Shown piece by piece: positions 26,122 to 32,421 of a stretch of 47,792 nt of DNA. The DNA is from a virus. The position numbers and the translations under genes are program-made. Position 1 is the first letter of the stretch. Each line of letters opens with the position of its first letter. The stretch spans positions 1-47,792 of IMG/VR virus record IMGVR_UViG_3300030104_006315; one strand, written 5' to 3'. The notes below the pieces were generated by a model. That model saw nothing but the letters and a program-made list of their open reading frames with translations, made no database searches and was not told where the DNA came from.

Positions 26122-26182
26122 GGGGCATAGAAGAAAGGAAGAAAGAACTATGCCCCATAAGAACCTCTTATAAATGAGATTC
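26122..26182 (-). promoter_or_regulatory. structured 5' leader with two hairpins
   Basis: Between the promoter at 26222-26250 and the start at 26089, the RNA can form a 9-bp hairpin (GGGGCATAG / CTATGCCCC, 26122-26156) with a pyrimidine-only loop of 17 bases, and a 7-bp hairpin (GAATCTC / GAGGTTC, 26161-26182). AAGAGGTT occurs both in the leader and at the ribosome site. It may regulate translation or protect the 5' end. Confidence 0.5.
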
Positions 26183-26221
26183 AATTCTTTGAGAACGATA
26201 ACCTATTTAATTATCCAATAC

Positions 26222-26250
26222 AATATACAAACAAATAACCATTAAGTCAA
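26222..26250 (-). promoter_or_regulatory. GCTTGACT-family promoter P1
   Basis: -35 TTGACT (26245-26250), spacer 17, -10 TATATT (26222-26227) on the minus strand. AATGCTTGACT begins within the stop of the Popeye-like gene. It drives 25853-26089 and possibly the genes down to the sigma factor. Confidence 0.8.
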
Positions 26251-26253
26251 GCA

Positions 26254-26907
26254 TTATTTTTGAGAACTTGAAACTAAATTGTTAGATACTTGTTCACTTA
26301 AAAGTGACTGTATTGTAAAATATAAAGAGGGATTTCGTTTCAACAAATCCTTAAAATCTTTTTGTGGCCAAACTAAACACTCTGTGTTATGTGCGACTTT
26401 ACAAGTAGCAGTAGCTGGTTTCTCTGTAAGAAAAGACATCTCTCCTACAAACTGACCATCTTTTAATTCAGCTACTTTGTTATCATTAACTAAAATATCA
26501 ACCATACCATTGTAAATTAAAATTAAATCATTTACAGGTTTACCTTGTTGAATAATTGGTAATGGTGATTTAAATTTTTTCCATTGTGCAATCTTAGTAA
26601 TCTTTAGAAACTCTACTGGTGATAAACCACGAAACATAGTTTCGTATAATTCTTTTTCTTTTGTTGACATCTTAACAGGTCTCTTCTCATAAATGATAAC
26701 TGCTATATGATAGATATTAACTAAAACAAATATGATGTTCCAATTTATTGCTAACCACATCGGTTCTACTGGTATGTAAAAATTATAAAGTACAGAGAAC
26801 AAACTAGCTAGTATAGATAGTATTCTAAGATACAGTATGTCCTTTACCAAAAAAGAAAAGGCAATAAGACCAAAGGCTAAGTGTCCAGCTAAAGTTGCTA
26901 TGTTCAT
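26254..26907 (-). CDS. Popeye-like membrane protein with cyclic-nucleotide-binding-type domain
   Basis: 217 residues. Three hydrophobic segments fill residues about 5-75 (AGHLAFGLIAFSFLVKDILY, LRILSILASLFSVLYNFY, INWNIIFVLVNIYHI). A cNMP-binding-type jelly roll spans about 95-205 (SPVEFLKITKIAQWK, IIQQGKPVNDLILIYNGMVD, GQFVGEMSFLTEKPATAT). This three-TM-plus-cNBD layout is that of Popeye-domain proteins. In the phosphate-binding cassette GEMSFLTEKPATAT the usual Arg is Ala, so canonical cAMP binding is doubtful. It is coupled (ATGA-type overlap) to the SLT enzyme gene. It may sense or regulate something at the inner membrane, perhaps lysis. That is inference. Confidence 0.65.
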   Translation of the reverse strand: MNIATLAGHLAFGLIAFSFLVKDILYLRILSILASLFSVLYNFYIPVEPMWLAINWNIIFVLVNIYHIAVIIYEKRPVKMSTKEKELYETMFRGLSPVEFLKITKIAQWKKFKSPLPIIQQGKPVNDLILIYNGMVDILVNDNKVAELKDGQFVGEMSFLTEKPATATCKVAHNTECLVWPQKDFKDLLKRNPSLYFTIQSLLSEQVSNNLVSSSQK

Positions 26908-27479
26908 TTTAGATTCTTTTGAACTCTCTTTACATAAAAGTTATTACTAATATAATTATTAGAATATTTTTTTGTTACTGTAGGACCATGACTATAGGCG
27001 GTAAGTGTTGATTCTAAATCATCGAAGTGTTCGTTAAGTTCAGCTAGATATTTTATGCCGACAGTAACATTTACATAAGGATCAAACAAATCTTGTTTTG
27101 GTGTTTGAAACTCGGACATGGCCGTTGATGGTAATATCTGCATTAAACCAATCGCTCCACTTGTGGAAACGGCTTTATGATTCCAATCGGATTCGGTTTG
27201 TATAACGGCTTTAACCATTTCATAATCAACCCCATACTCCCAACATAGAGCCTCTATATAGATAAGTATATGTTTGAGTTTAGATTTGTTCAAAGAAGAT
27301 TTTATCCCATCTGCTTGTAATTTATAGGCACTTGGAGTAAATGGCACATTAACCATACGAACAACTGTTTCAGTTTTTGTTTGTATTGGTGTATTAGGCT
27401 CAACTATTTCCATATAAGCCATAATAGACAAAGATGTGGTCAATACACCTAATAGGTAATATAGTTTATTTACTGACAT
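26904..27479 (-). CDS. membrane-anchored SLT-type lytic transglycosylase (probable endolysin or virion lysozyme)
   Basis: 191 residues. An N-terminal signal or signal-anchor helix (LYYLLGVLTTSLSIMAYM) is followed by an SLT domain at about 75-185: catalytic Glu96 in VIQTESDW, SGAIGLMQILPSTA, DPYVNVTVGIKYLAEL. The final motif, usually AYN-G-G, reads TAYSHGPTVTKKYS. The enzyme would cut the MurNAc-GlcNAc bond in peptidoglycan. The N-terminal anchor suggests Sec export without a classical holin (SAR-like). It overlaps the Popeye-like gene by 4 bases. A hairpin lies just upstream (27506-27571). Confidence 0.72.
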   Translation of the reverse strand: MSVNKLYYLLGVLTTSLSIMAYMEIVEPNTPIQTKTETVVRMVNVPFTPSAYKLQADGIKSSLNKSKLKHILIYIEALCWEYGVDYEMVKAVIQTESDWNHKAVSTSGAIGLMQILPSTAMSEFQTPKQDLFDPYVNVTVGIKYLAELNEHFDDLESTLTAYSHGPTVTKKYSNNYISNNFYVKRVQKNLK

Positions 27480-27505
27480 TGTATTTCCTTTCTTTATTAA
27501 TAAAT

Positions 27506-27571
27506 ATAAGGTGGCACTTCTTCTTTTAAGTCGTTGACTTGTTGAGGACTAAAGAATTAGTACCACCTTAT
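27506..27571 (-). promoter_or_regulatory. intercistronic hairpin
   Basis: ATAAGGTGG (27563-27571) pairs with CCACCTTAT (27506-27514), closing a 66-base element. An inner hairpin AAGTC-AAC-GACTT is possible. The 5' arm includes the stop of the zinc-ribbon gene. No T run follows, so it is more likely an RNA-processing or stabilising element than a terminator. Confidence 0.5.
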
Positions 27572-28122
27572 GAATTATTTTCTAATTTTTTGAAAAACTT
27601 TTTTTCTTTTGAGGTCATCATTTGTAATTTAGAAAGGTTATCAATCATTTTACCCTTCTGAATTAATGATATTTTGTCTTGTGAATATAACTCGTTTACT
27701 TTGTCTACTGCCCGTTGATAACCATATTCAATAAATTCTTTGACGATTGTTTGGTAAAGTGTTCTATTTTCCATATGAGAGAACTTTTGAAAATTTTTAC
27801 GAGAGATTTTTTTCTCTGTTGTCTTACTATATATATTGTCATAATAAGATTCTAACCACCTATCCCAACTATTGTCAGCATAAATGCCTTTAGCAGTTCG
27901 TCCACCATTAGCAGACCTTCGGTCTAATCTCTGAATATTTCTTTTAGTATCTTCTTGGACAGGTTGGACAATCGCACCTGTTTTGTGTGGATACACGACA
28001 TGAGCTGAATACTTTTGAGTATCAGAACATTCAAGACAAGTAAACAAACCGAGTTGAACTCTTTTGGAATCTAACTCGGATGAACATTTTCTACAAACTA
28101 TATTATCGGCTACTTTTAACAT
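27568..28122 (-). CDS. zinc-ribbon protein, unknown
   Basis: 184 residues from the ATG at 28122; an ATG at 28152 would add 10 residues and increase overlap with the upstream gene. Neither has a strong ribosome site. The N-terminus holds CRKCSSE and CLECSD, a two-knuckle zinc ribbon (CxxC...CxxC). The middle has RRSANGGRTAKGIYADNS, and the rest is basic and helical (KKISRKNFQKFSHMENRTLY). A nucleic-acid or polymerase partner role is plausible. Phage family unknown to me. Confidence 0.5.
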   Translation of the reverse strand: MLKVADNIVCRKCSSELDSKRVQLGLFTCLECSDTQKYSAHVVYPHKTGAIVQPVQEDTKRNIQRLDRRSANGGRTAKGIYADNSWDRWLESYYDNIYSKTTEKKISRKNFQKFSHMENRTLYQTIVKEFIEYGYQRAVDKVNELYSQDKISLIQKGKMIDNLSKLQMMTSKEKKFFKKLENNS

Positions 28123-28321
28123 TGTATAATGCGTCGTGGTCTTTTTTCTCATTTAAGATAACTTTTTCTATTTCATCTTTAAGATGATATAAAGTACATC
28201 TAGCACCATCAATGTAACTCTGTGAATCAGAGTTAGCATTGTAGTCTGGTAAAGTATTCATAGCGTCATCTAACTCACTTTCTATCTCACATAAATGTTC
28301 TAGTATCTTTTTATAATTCAT
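28103..28321 (-). CDS. 72-residue protein, unknown
   Basis: Acidic N-terminal helix (KKILEHLCEIESELDDAM), a middle SDSQSYIDGARCTLYHLKDE and a basic end. No domain recognised. It overlaps the zinc-ribbon gene start and has a typical ribosome site (AGGAG) 10 bases after the 94-residue gene. Confidence 0.45.
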   Translation of the reverse strand: MNYKKILEHLCEIESELDDAMNTLPDYNANSDSQSYIDGARCTLYHLKDEIEKVILNEKKDHDALYNVKSSR

Positions 28322-28330
28322 TTTTAACTC

Positions 28331-28615
28331 CTATGAGTGCCCTACAAACTCTGGTATATCTCTATCCAAATCAACTTCTGTATCAAAACCTGTGGTTTGT
28401 AAACCATCTACATAACTACCACACATCCTATCGGTCATATCATTTTCTAACCTAGCCATCAACCTCTTGTTACCTTCTGGACTCATCCAATTAGTCCTAT
28501 GGAACTTACCATTAACCCACATCTCAACCACCTTAATGGCGTTGGATAAAGAGCTAAAACAATATTCCACCTTAACATTGTCATTACCGACAACATATTC
28601 ATAAACATAAGTCAT
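28331..28615 (-). CDS. 94-residue protein, unknown
   Basis: Starts with VYEYVVGNDNVKVEYCFSSL, then KVVEMWVNGKFHRTNWMS and acidic residues. No recognisable domain. It directly follows (no gap) the 119-residue gene. It belongs to the P2 operon of small early-type genes. Confidence 0.45.
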   Translation of the reverse strand: MTYVYEYVVGNDNVKVEYCFSSLSNAIKVVEMWVNGKFHRTNWMSPEGNKRLMARLENDMTDRMCGSYVDGLQTTGFDTEVDLDRDIPEFVGHS

Positions 28616-28975
28616 TTATGCTTCTCCTTTTACTTTGTTAAAAAATTCATCCTTAGTGATACCAAGTCTACCATTGGTTTTCAAACCCCAAGTAAACTCA
28701 CTCTTTAATTTCTTGTTAGCCAATACATCAACAAAAAACTTATTGGTTGGATTCTCACATACAAAATCGTAGTTCTTTAAGAACCTATCAACAGCGTTCA
28801 TGTCACTACCTTTGGTGAAATACATCCTCTCATAAGGAAGATTACAAGTGCTCATAGTCAATTTGAAATTCTTGAAATACTTACTATACTCAACACTAAC
28901 ATGATGAATAGTACCACTCCTCTTATTTACCCAATAAGTGTAAGTACCTTCTTTTAGATGTTTTTTCAAATTCAT
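28616..28975 (-). CDS. 119-residue protein, unknown
   Basis: The reading frame is open further upstream, but promoter P2 (-10 at 29002-29007) would start transcription near 28995, and the ATG at 28975 has AAGGAA upstream, so this start is chosen. The sequence MNLKKHLKEGTYTYWVNK is followed by SGTIHHVSVEYSKYFKNFKL. Basic, no domain recognised. Confidence 0.55.
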   Translation of the reverse strand: MNLKKHLKEGTYTYWVNKRSGTIHHVSVEYSKYFKNFKLTMSTCNLPYERMYFTKGSDMNAVDRFLKNYDFVCENPTNKFFVDVLANKKLKSEFTWGLKTNGRLGITKDEFFNKVKGEA

Positions 28976-29001
28976 TATTTTATTCCTTTTTTTCACGATA
29001 A

Positions 29002-29030
29002 AATATACACAGAAAAACAATACAAGTCAA
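29002..29030 (-). promoter_or_regulatory. GCTTGACT-family promoter P2
   Basis: TTGACT (29025-29030), spacer 17, TATATT (29002-29007). The TGA stop of the SWIM gene (29027-29029) is inside TTGACT. It drives the 28616-28975 gene and those following. Confidence 0.82.
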
Positions 29031-29269
29031 GCATTATTTAAAACTTTTTTAAATAAATTTTTCTTGAATGTATTACTTATTTCTTTGATATGTCTACAAG
29101 ACTTTCTAAAGGCATATCCTTTACAACCACAACTATAGTGTTTGTGAAATGGATGCCATTCAACCCAATAGTGATTACCATTAGAACCATTGACACGCCA
29201 TTTGTTGTCTTCTACTATACTACCATCGAACTTGTCGATGATATAATCTATTAGTTGTTGTCCCATCAT
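29027..29269 (-). CDS. SWIM zinc-finger protein
   Basis: 80 residues. SWIM motif CxC...CxH is seen in HYSCGCKGYAFRKSCRHI, preceded by VEWHPFHK. SWIM fingers bind DNA or proteins. The protein is a minimal SWIM unit with a basic, helical end (NTFKKNLFKKVLNNA). Start overlaps the upstream stop (ATGA). Its last codons AAT GCT TGA are part of promoter P2. Confidence 0.68.
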   Translation of the reverse strand: MMGQQLIDYIIDKFDGSIVEDNKWRVNGSNGNHYWVEWHPFHKHYSCGCKGYAFRKSCRHIKEISNTFKKNLFKKVLNNA

Positions 29270-29643
29270 ACTAAGTAATTAGGACCTGTCCATCTATAGA
29301 ACTTACCACCGTCAAAAATATTTCCTCTAGCCCACTTTGCTGGAGCTCTCCAACCAGCAGCTTTGAAGACATCACCTTTTCTATGAGGTATTCCTTTGTG
29401 AGCTCCATCTTGATTAGCAATAAAACCCCACACCGAACTACCTTGTAAAACCTTAGTGTATTTCCTACCAACTTTGATATTAAGACTTTCGTTAAAGTCT
29501 TGAATAGACCTTAACTTAATGTCTTTGATATTCCCTTTTACAGCATCAGGATTAGTCCAATTATAATAATCATCTTTGATGCCTAACATTAGGTTATTGA
29601 CAGCATCCCAAAAATCTATGGTTGAATTTTTATTATATACCAT
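29266..29643 (-). CDS. 125-residue protein, unknown
   Basis: Contains KVGRKYTKVLQGSSVWGFIA, NQDGAHKGIPHRKGDVFKAA and WARGNIFDGGKFYRWTGPNY. Trp- and Gly-rich with a basic centre. I do not recognise a family. It is linked by overlaps to the 64-residue gene and to the SWIM gene, all three in the P3 operon. Confidence 0.5.
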   Translation of the reverse strand: MVYNKNSTIDFWDAVNNLMLGIKDDYYNWTNPDAVKGNIKDIKLRSIQDFNESLNIKVGRKYTKVLQGSSVWGFIANQDGAHKGIPHRKGDVFKAAGWRAPAKWARGNIFDGGKFYRWTGPNYLV

Positions 29644-29827
29644 AAGCCAACTCCGCTTTCATTTCTAAGTAATCTGTTTCGGCATCTTCCATACCGACAT
29701 GACTTATTGTTCCCATACCAGACTTACTAACTAATTTTATTGGTTTTGGTTTTTTACCGATGGCTTTATCCATCTCAACGAAGAACTCGTCCATGTCCTT
29801 TTTTATTTCCTTTAGAATCAAATTCAT
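29633..29827 (-). CDS. 64-residue protein, unknown
   Basis: Begins MNLILKEIKKDMDEFFVEMD and later has KPIKLVSKSGMGTISHVGME. No domain recognised. First gene after promoter P3. AGGAAATAAATA precedes the start. Confidence 0.5.
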   Translation of the reverse strand: MNLILKEIKKDMDEFFVEMDKAIGKKPKPIKLVSKSGMGTISHVGMEDAETDYLEMKAELAYGI

Positions 29828-29855
29828 TATTTATTTCCTTTTTCTTACACCTAAA

Positions 29856-29884
29856 GCTACTAATTAAATACTATATGAGTCAAG
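29856..29884 (-). promoter_or_regulatory. GCTTGACT-family promoter P3 (variant -10)
   Basis: TTGACT at 29879-29884 and, 17 bases on, GTAGCT in place of TATATT (29856-29861). From the -35 through GTAGCTTTAGGTG it is nearly identical to P9 (40088-40116), which shows that the unusual -10 region is conserved. The HNH gene stop (GCT TGA) lies inside TTGACT. Confidence 0.6.
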
Positions 29885-30344
29885 CATTATTTTTATTTTT
29901 TTCTCTATCTTTTTTGGTTTTTTCTTTATGACAAGGTTTACATAGAGTTTGCATATTATCTAACCAATAGTAAGACCAATCCAACTCCTTTTCGGTTTTA
30001 CCCTTTTGTTCCATCAATGGTTTGATGTGGTCTAAGTCCCACCCTCTTCGAGTACATTGTGTACCACAACTATTACACTTACCTCTATCTCGTAACCATA
30101 TGTGTTTTCTAGCTTCACCAGAATGATAGATAATCATGTATTGTGTAGCACACTTTTCATGCCAGGTCTTTCTCGTATTGTGAATTCCACTTTCTACAAT
30201 TTTTTCACCACACCATCGACATATGCCTTTTTCAGAAACATAATAAGAATCTGGTTTTGGTGGTTGTCTAAAGTTACCATCCCACTCTTCTTTTTTTCTA
30301 CCAAAGGTATGTTTGTGTCGTCTACCAAATCTACTTAATGGCAT
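29880..30344 (-). CDS. HNH endonuclease
   Basis: 154 residues. There are two zinc-knuckle pairs: CRWCGEK (about 42-48) and CNSCG (about 92-96). The HNH motif follows: WDLDHIKPL, then WLDNMQTLCKPCHKEKTKKD. It is a metal-dependent DNA nicking/cutting fold, probably a free-standing homing-type endonuclease or a DNA-packaging helper. It lies next to two tRNA genes, a common site for phage homing nucleases. The C-terminus is basic. Confidence 0.85.
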   Translation of the reverse strand: MPLSRFGRRHKHTFGRKKEEWDGNFRQPPKPDSYYVSEKGICRWCGEKIVESGIHNTRKTWHEKCATQYMIIYHSGEARKHIWLRDRGKCNSCGTQCTRRGWDLDHIKPLMEQKGKTEKELDWSYYWLDNMQTLCKPCHKEKTKKDREKNKNNA

Positions 30345-30356
30345 ATATTTTCCTTG

Positions 30357-30429
30357 AGTGGTGGGTGAGAATCGAACTCACAAATAATGGATTTGCAATC
30401 CACCCCCTTAACCATTCGGGCACCACCAC
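30357..30429 (-). tRNA. tRNA-Cys (GCA)
   Basis: 73 bases without CCA. The 7-bp acceptor (GTGGTGG / CCACCAC) and T-arm (GTGAG-TTCGATT-CTCAC) pair perfectly. Anticodon loop TTGCAAA gives anticodon GCA. The D-arm is short (CCC/GGG) and the loop contains GG. Confidence 0.9.
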
Positions 30430-30435
30430 ATATTG

Positions 30436-30508
30436 TGGAGCTGACAGGACTCGAACCTGCGACATCCTCCGTGCAAGGGAGGCGCTCTCCCAACTGAGCT
30501 ACAGCCCC
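30436..30508 (-). tRNA. tRNA-Ala (TGC)
   Basis: 73 bases without CCA. Acceptor GGGGCTG / CAGCTCC (one G-T pair), D-arm GCTCAGTTGGGAGAGC, anticodon loop CTTGCAC (anticodon TGC), T-arm CAGG-TTCGAGT-CCTG. It lies 6 bases from tRNA-Cys, likely a joint transcript. Confidence 0.93.
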
Positions 30509-30513
30509 ATTAA

Positions 30514-31023
30514 TTAAAAATCACCAGGCGCCACTTGAAAGGTGTTAAGACCTAAGTCTCTCCACATCTTGACAACTTTATCCCTATCATCCACGACAAG
30601 AAAGACATCATCGATATCGACAAAGGTATCTAACATCTTCTTCTTTAGGATTTCATCTGGCATAAATCTCATATCGAATGTGGCTGGATTACCATCGGCA
30701 ATCGGCCATGACTTATCTTTAAACTTATCTGGTCTCATAACCAAAAGGTCAAAGGGTACATCCCACCAAACCAACCAATCTACGGTCGCATCAAAACCTC
30801 TATCGTTTCTACCTGAAAAGATAACGATTTTGAATCCATCTTGATGGAACATCTGAGCCATCTTAATTACTGGTTCATTTGGCGTATCCCAATTCTTAAT
30901 AGAATTGGGAGCAGCAAAGATTTCCCAATCCAACTTACCATTGGGTTTCATAGACTTATCTCTCCTAACATCGATATTAGCAAGAGTTCCATCCAAATCA
31001 AATATAACTGTTTTCTTACTCAT
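30514..31023 (-). CDS. polynucleotide 3'-phosphatase-like HAD enzyme
   Basis: 169 residues, the size of the C-terminal phosphatase domain of T4 Pnk. HAD motif I is FDLDGTLA (about 8-15), motif II IFSGRND, motif IV VVDDRDKVVKMWRDLGL, and the end QVAPGDF is typical for the Pnk phosphatase domain. It removes 3' phosphates from nucleic acids. No kinase Walker A is present, so this is a stand-alone phosphatase. It is adjacent to the two tRNA genes, which may suggest tRNA repair, or general nucleic-acid repair. Confidence 0.8.
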   Translation of the reverse strand: MSKKTVIFDLDGTLANIDVRRDKSMKPNGKLDWEIFAAPNSIKNWDTPNEPVIKMAQMFHQDGFKIVIFSGRNDRGFDATVDWLVWWDVPFDLLVMRPDKFKDKSWPIADGNPATFDMRFMPDEILKKKMLDTFVDIDDVFLVVDDRDKVVKMWRDLGLNTFQVAPGDF

Positions 31024-31024
31024 T

Positions 31025-31216
31025 TTAACCCCACGCTACAAGGTTAAAGTCTACCCATTTAGTTTTACCATTGAGAAACTGAAGCTTGGTCTTGAGTTTT
31101 ACCCAAGTATCATTCTTCACTTTACCACCTTTTACATCAACGGCTTTTGCTTGAAAACCATTGAAGAAAACAACCTTGTCTTTCCAAAGTTTGTTTTTAA
31201 GTTGTTTAGATTTCAT
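31025..31216 (-). CDS. 63-residue basic protein, unknown
   Basis: MKSKQLKNKLWKDKVVFFNG, then FQAKAVDVKGGKVKNDTWVK, ending in NLVAWG. Beta-rich and basic. No family recognised. It is the first gene after promoter P4 and 1 base upstream of the phosphatase gene. Confidence 0.5.
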   Translation of the reverse strand: MKSKQLKNKLWKDKVVFFNGFQAKAVDVKGGKVKNDTWVKLKTKLQFLNGKTKWVDFNLVAWG

Positions 31217-31240
31217 TTTCTTTTCCTTTTCTTAGGTCTA

Positions 31241-31270
31241 AATATAATAAAGAAAATGTATATGTGTCAA
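31241..31270 (-). promoter_or_regulatory. GCTTGACA-type promoter P4
   Basis: TTGACA (31265-31270), spacer 18 to TATATT (31241-31246), or 17 to TTATAT. The stop (GCT TGA, 31267-31269) of the 42-residue ORF lies in the -35. Drives 31025-31216, the phosphatase and possibly the tRNAs. Confidence 0.8.
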
Positions 31271-31395
31271 GCAATTTCTTTTTTTAAATCAATCTTTTCT
31301 TGTTGTCTTGATTTGCGCTTTTTACTTTTTATCACTTTAGTGGTAGGTATCGGAAAGTTCGACATCTTCGGTTTGTATAGTTTCTTTTTTTTCAT
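31267..31395 (-). CDS. 42-residue highly basic protein
   Basis: Starts at 31395 (MKKKKLYKPKMSNFPIPTTK) and continues VIKSKKRKSRQQEKIDLKKE, ending IA. About one third Lys/Arg. The start overlaps the stop of the upstream 24-residue ORF (ATGA). Nucleic-acid binding or host takeover role is plausible. Its stop sits in the P4 -35 box. Confidence 0.55.
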   Translation of the reverse strand: MKKKKLYKPKMSNFPIPTTKVIKSKKRKSRQQEKIDLKKEIA

Positions 31396-31466
31396 TTCCA
31401 CTTCCACCCATTGTTTATTTGCATTAATACAATAATAAGTATAACACCTAACAATATATAACTCAT
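31392..31466 (-). CDS. 24-residue single-span membrane peptide
   Basis: MSYILLGVILIIVLMQ followed by INNGWKWK: one hydrophobic helix with basic end. The start overlaps the stop of the 126-residue gene (ATGA) and GGAGATG provides a close ribosome site. Short, hence uncertain, but coupling on both sides supports it. Confidence 0.45.
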   Translation of the reverse strand: MSYILLGVILIIVLMQINNGWKWK

Positions 31467-31840
31467 CTCCAATCCGACCTCAGATACGGTCTGTGCCATA
31501 ACTCACCTGTATTTGGTAGTCTAATTAGATAATAGTATCTTTCATCTATTATGAACATCTCACTAGCAGAGTGTGGATTGACTATCTCAAACACTATCCT
31601 TTCCCTCAGTATTTCTCTAATCTCATCAGAGTAAACTTCAACCATATTGTTGAAACTTGCTGGTTCGATTATCTCAATCTCAATATTACATTGTAAGTCA
31701 TCACTTGGAACTAAACGATACGGCACCATTTCTAAAGGTGTGTTAGCATTTGGATATGCTTGTCCTTTCAGATTAACACCGAATATAAATGCTAGTATTG
31801 CTATAATTATGTGTACCATAGATAATGTTGACTTCTTCAT
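31463..31840 (-). CDS. exported or membrane-anchored protein, unknown
   Basis: 125 residues from the ATG at 31840, which overlaps the upstream stop (TAATG); a slightly longer start is less likely. The N-terminal hydrophobic helix (MVHIIIAILAFIFGVNL) resembles a signal peptide or anchor. The mature region is beta-rich (CNIEIEIIEPASFNNMVEVY, then EIREILRERIVFEIVNPHSA). Position among small membrane genes suggests a cell-envelope function. No known domain. Confidence 0.5.
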   Translation of the reverse strand: MKKSTLSMVHIIIAILAFIFGVNLKGQAYPNANTPLEMVPYRLVPSDDLQCNIEIEIIEPASFNNMVEVYSDEIREILRERIVFEIVNPHSASEMFIIDERYYYLIRLPNTGELWHRPYLRSDWR

Positions 31841-31926
31841 TACCAATTCCTAAAGTAATCTTTGTATAGATAGAATGTTAATGCTATAATTACTACAGCA
31901 GTTGCTAATCCAAATTCAATCATCAT
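31840..31926 (-). CDS. 28-residue single-span membrane peptide
   Basis: MMIEFGLATAVVIIALTFYL followed by YKDYFRNW. One TM helix with basic/aromatic end; AGGAGACAAT precedes the start. Its stop overlaps the next start (TAATG). Confidence 0.55.
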   Translation of the reverse strand: MMIEFGLATAVVIIALTFYLYKDYFRNW

Positions 31927-31947
31927 ATTGTCTCCTATGTTGTTTTT

Positions 31948-32073
31948 TTATTTCCATATTCCTACATCCCAAGGCTCTCTTGGTTTGTAACCTTTTCTTT
32001 TTAGTTCTTTTGCGAACTTGGCTGATTGTCTGACAACTAACCACTCTTTAAATCTATGCCATAATTTAATCAT
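31948..32073 (-). CDS. 41-residue basic protein
   Basis: MIKLWHRFKEWLVVRQSAKF followed by AKELKRKGYKPREPWDVGIW and K. Basic, helical first half. It overlaps the upstream 33-residue ORF by 8 bases. Function unknown. Confidence 0.5.
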   Translation of the reverse strand: MIKLWHRFKEWLVVRQSAKFAKELKRKGYKPREPWDVGIWK

Positions 32074-32167
32074 TCCAATTATCAACCACACCTTTTATGT
32101 ATCTAAATATTATAAATATTATTGGCATCCACACATACCATACATCCATTACATCTCTATAATCCAT
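32066..32167 (-). CDS. 33-residue membrane peptide
   Basis: MDYRDVMDVWYVWMPIIFII followed by FRYIKGVVDNWND. One aromatic hydrophobic segment. The start overlaps the stop of the 84-residue gene (TAATG). Confidence 0.5.
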   Translation of the reverse strand: MDYRDVMDVWYVWMPIIFIIFRYIKGVVDNWND

Positions 32168-32421
32168 TATCTACTACTCCTATATGCAATTATATCTTCT
32201 ATCTCATGTTCTTTACCCTTAACATCTTTAAATGTTGTTGGTAGCTCTTCATACTTATATGTTGGAAACTTACCATGTGCTGTCATACTACCAGGTAATC
32301 TATATGGTGGACAATCACTTAAATCACATTCGTTCCATTGAAACCAATCGTCTGAACCTTTAATCTGAATCATAGGTTTTGACTCATTAAATAAATATCT
32401 TTGTCGTAATGTTATCTTCAT
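32167..32421 (-). CDS. 84-residue protein, unknown
   Basis: Start at ATG 32421 chosen because it overlaps the upstream stop (ATGA); a longer in-frame extension would run far into the upstream gene. MKITLRQRYLFNESKPMIQI is followed by KGSDDWFQWNECDLSDCPPY and acidic residues. No domain recognised. Two Cys (C, C seven residues apart) are seen. Confidence 0.5.
   Translation of the reverse strand: MKITLRQRYLFNESKPMIQIKGSDDWFQWNECDLSDCPPYRLPGSMTAHGKFPTYKYEELPTTFKDVKGKEHEIEDIIAYRSSR

Noticed and set aside
28976-29020. Upstream extension of the 119-residue gene (45 bases)
   Set aside because: The extension overlaps the -10 element and initiation region of promoter P2; the ATG at 28975 has its own ribosome site.
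29271-29471. 66-codon ORF overlapping the 125-residue gene in another frame
   Set aside because: It lies fully inside the other gene, whose overlaps with both neighbours support that frame.
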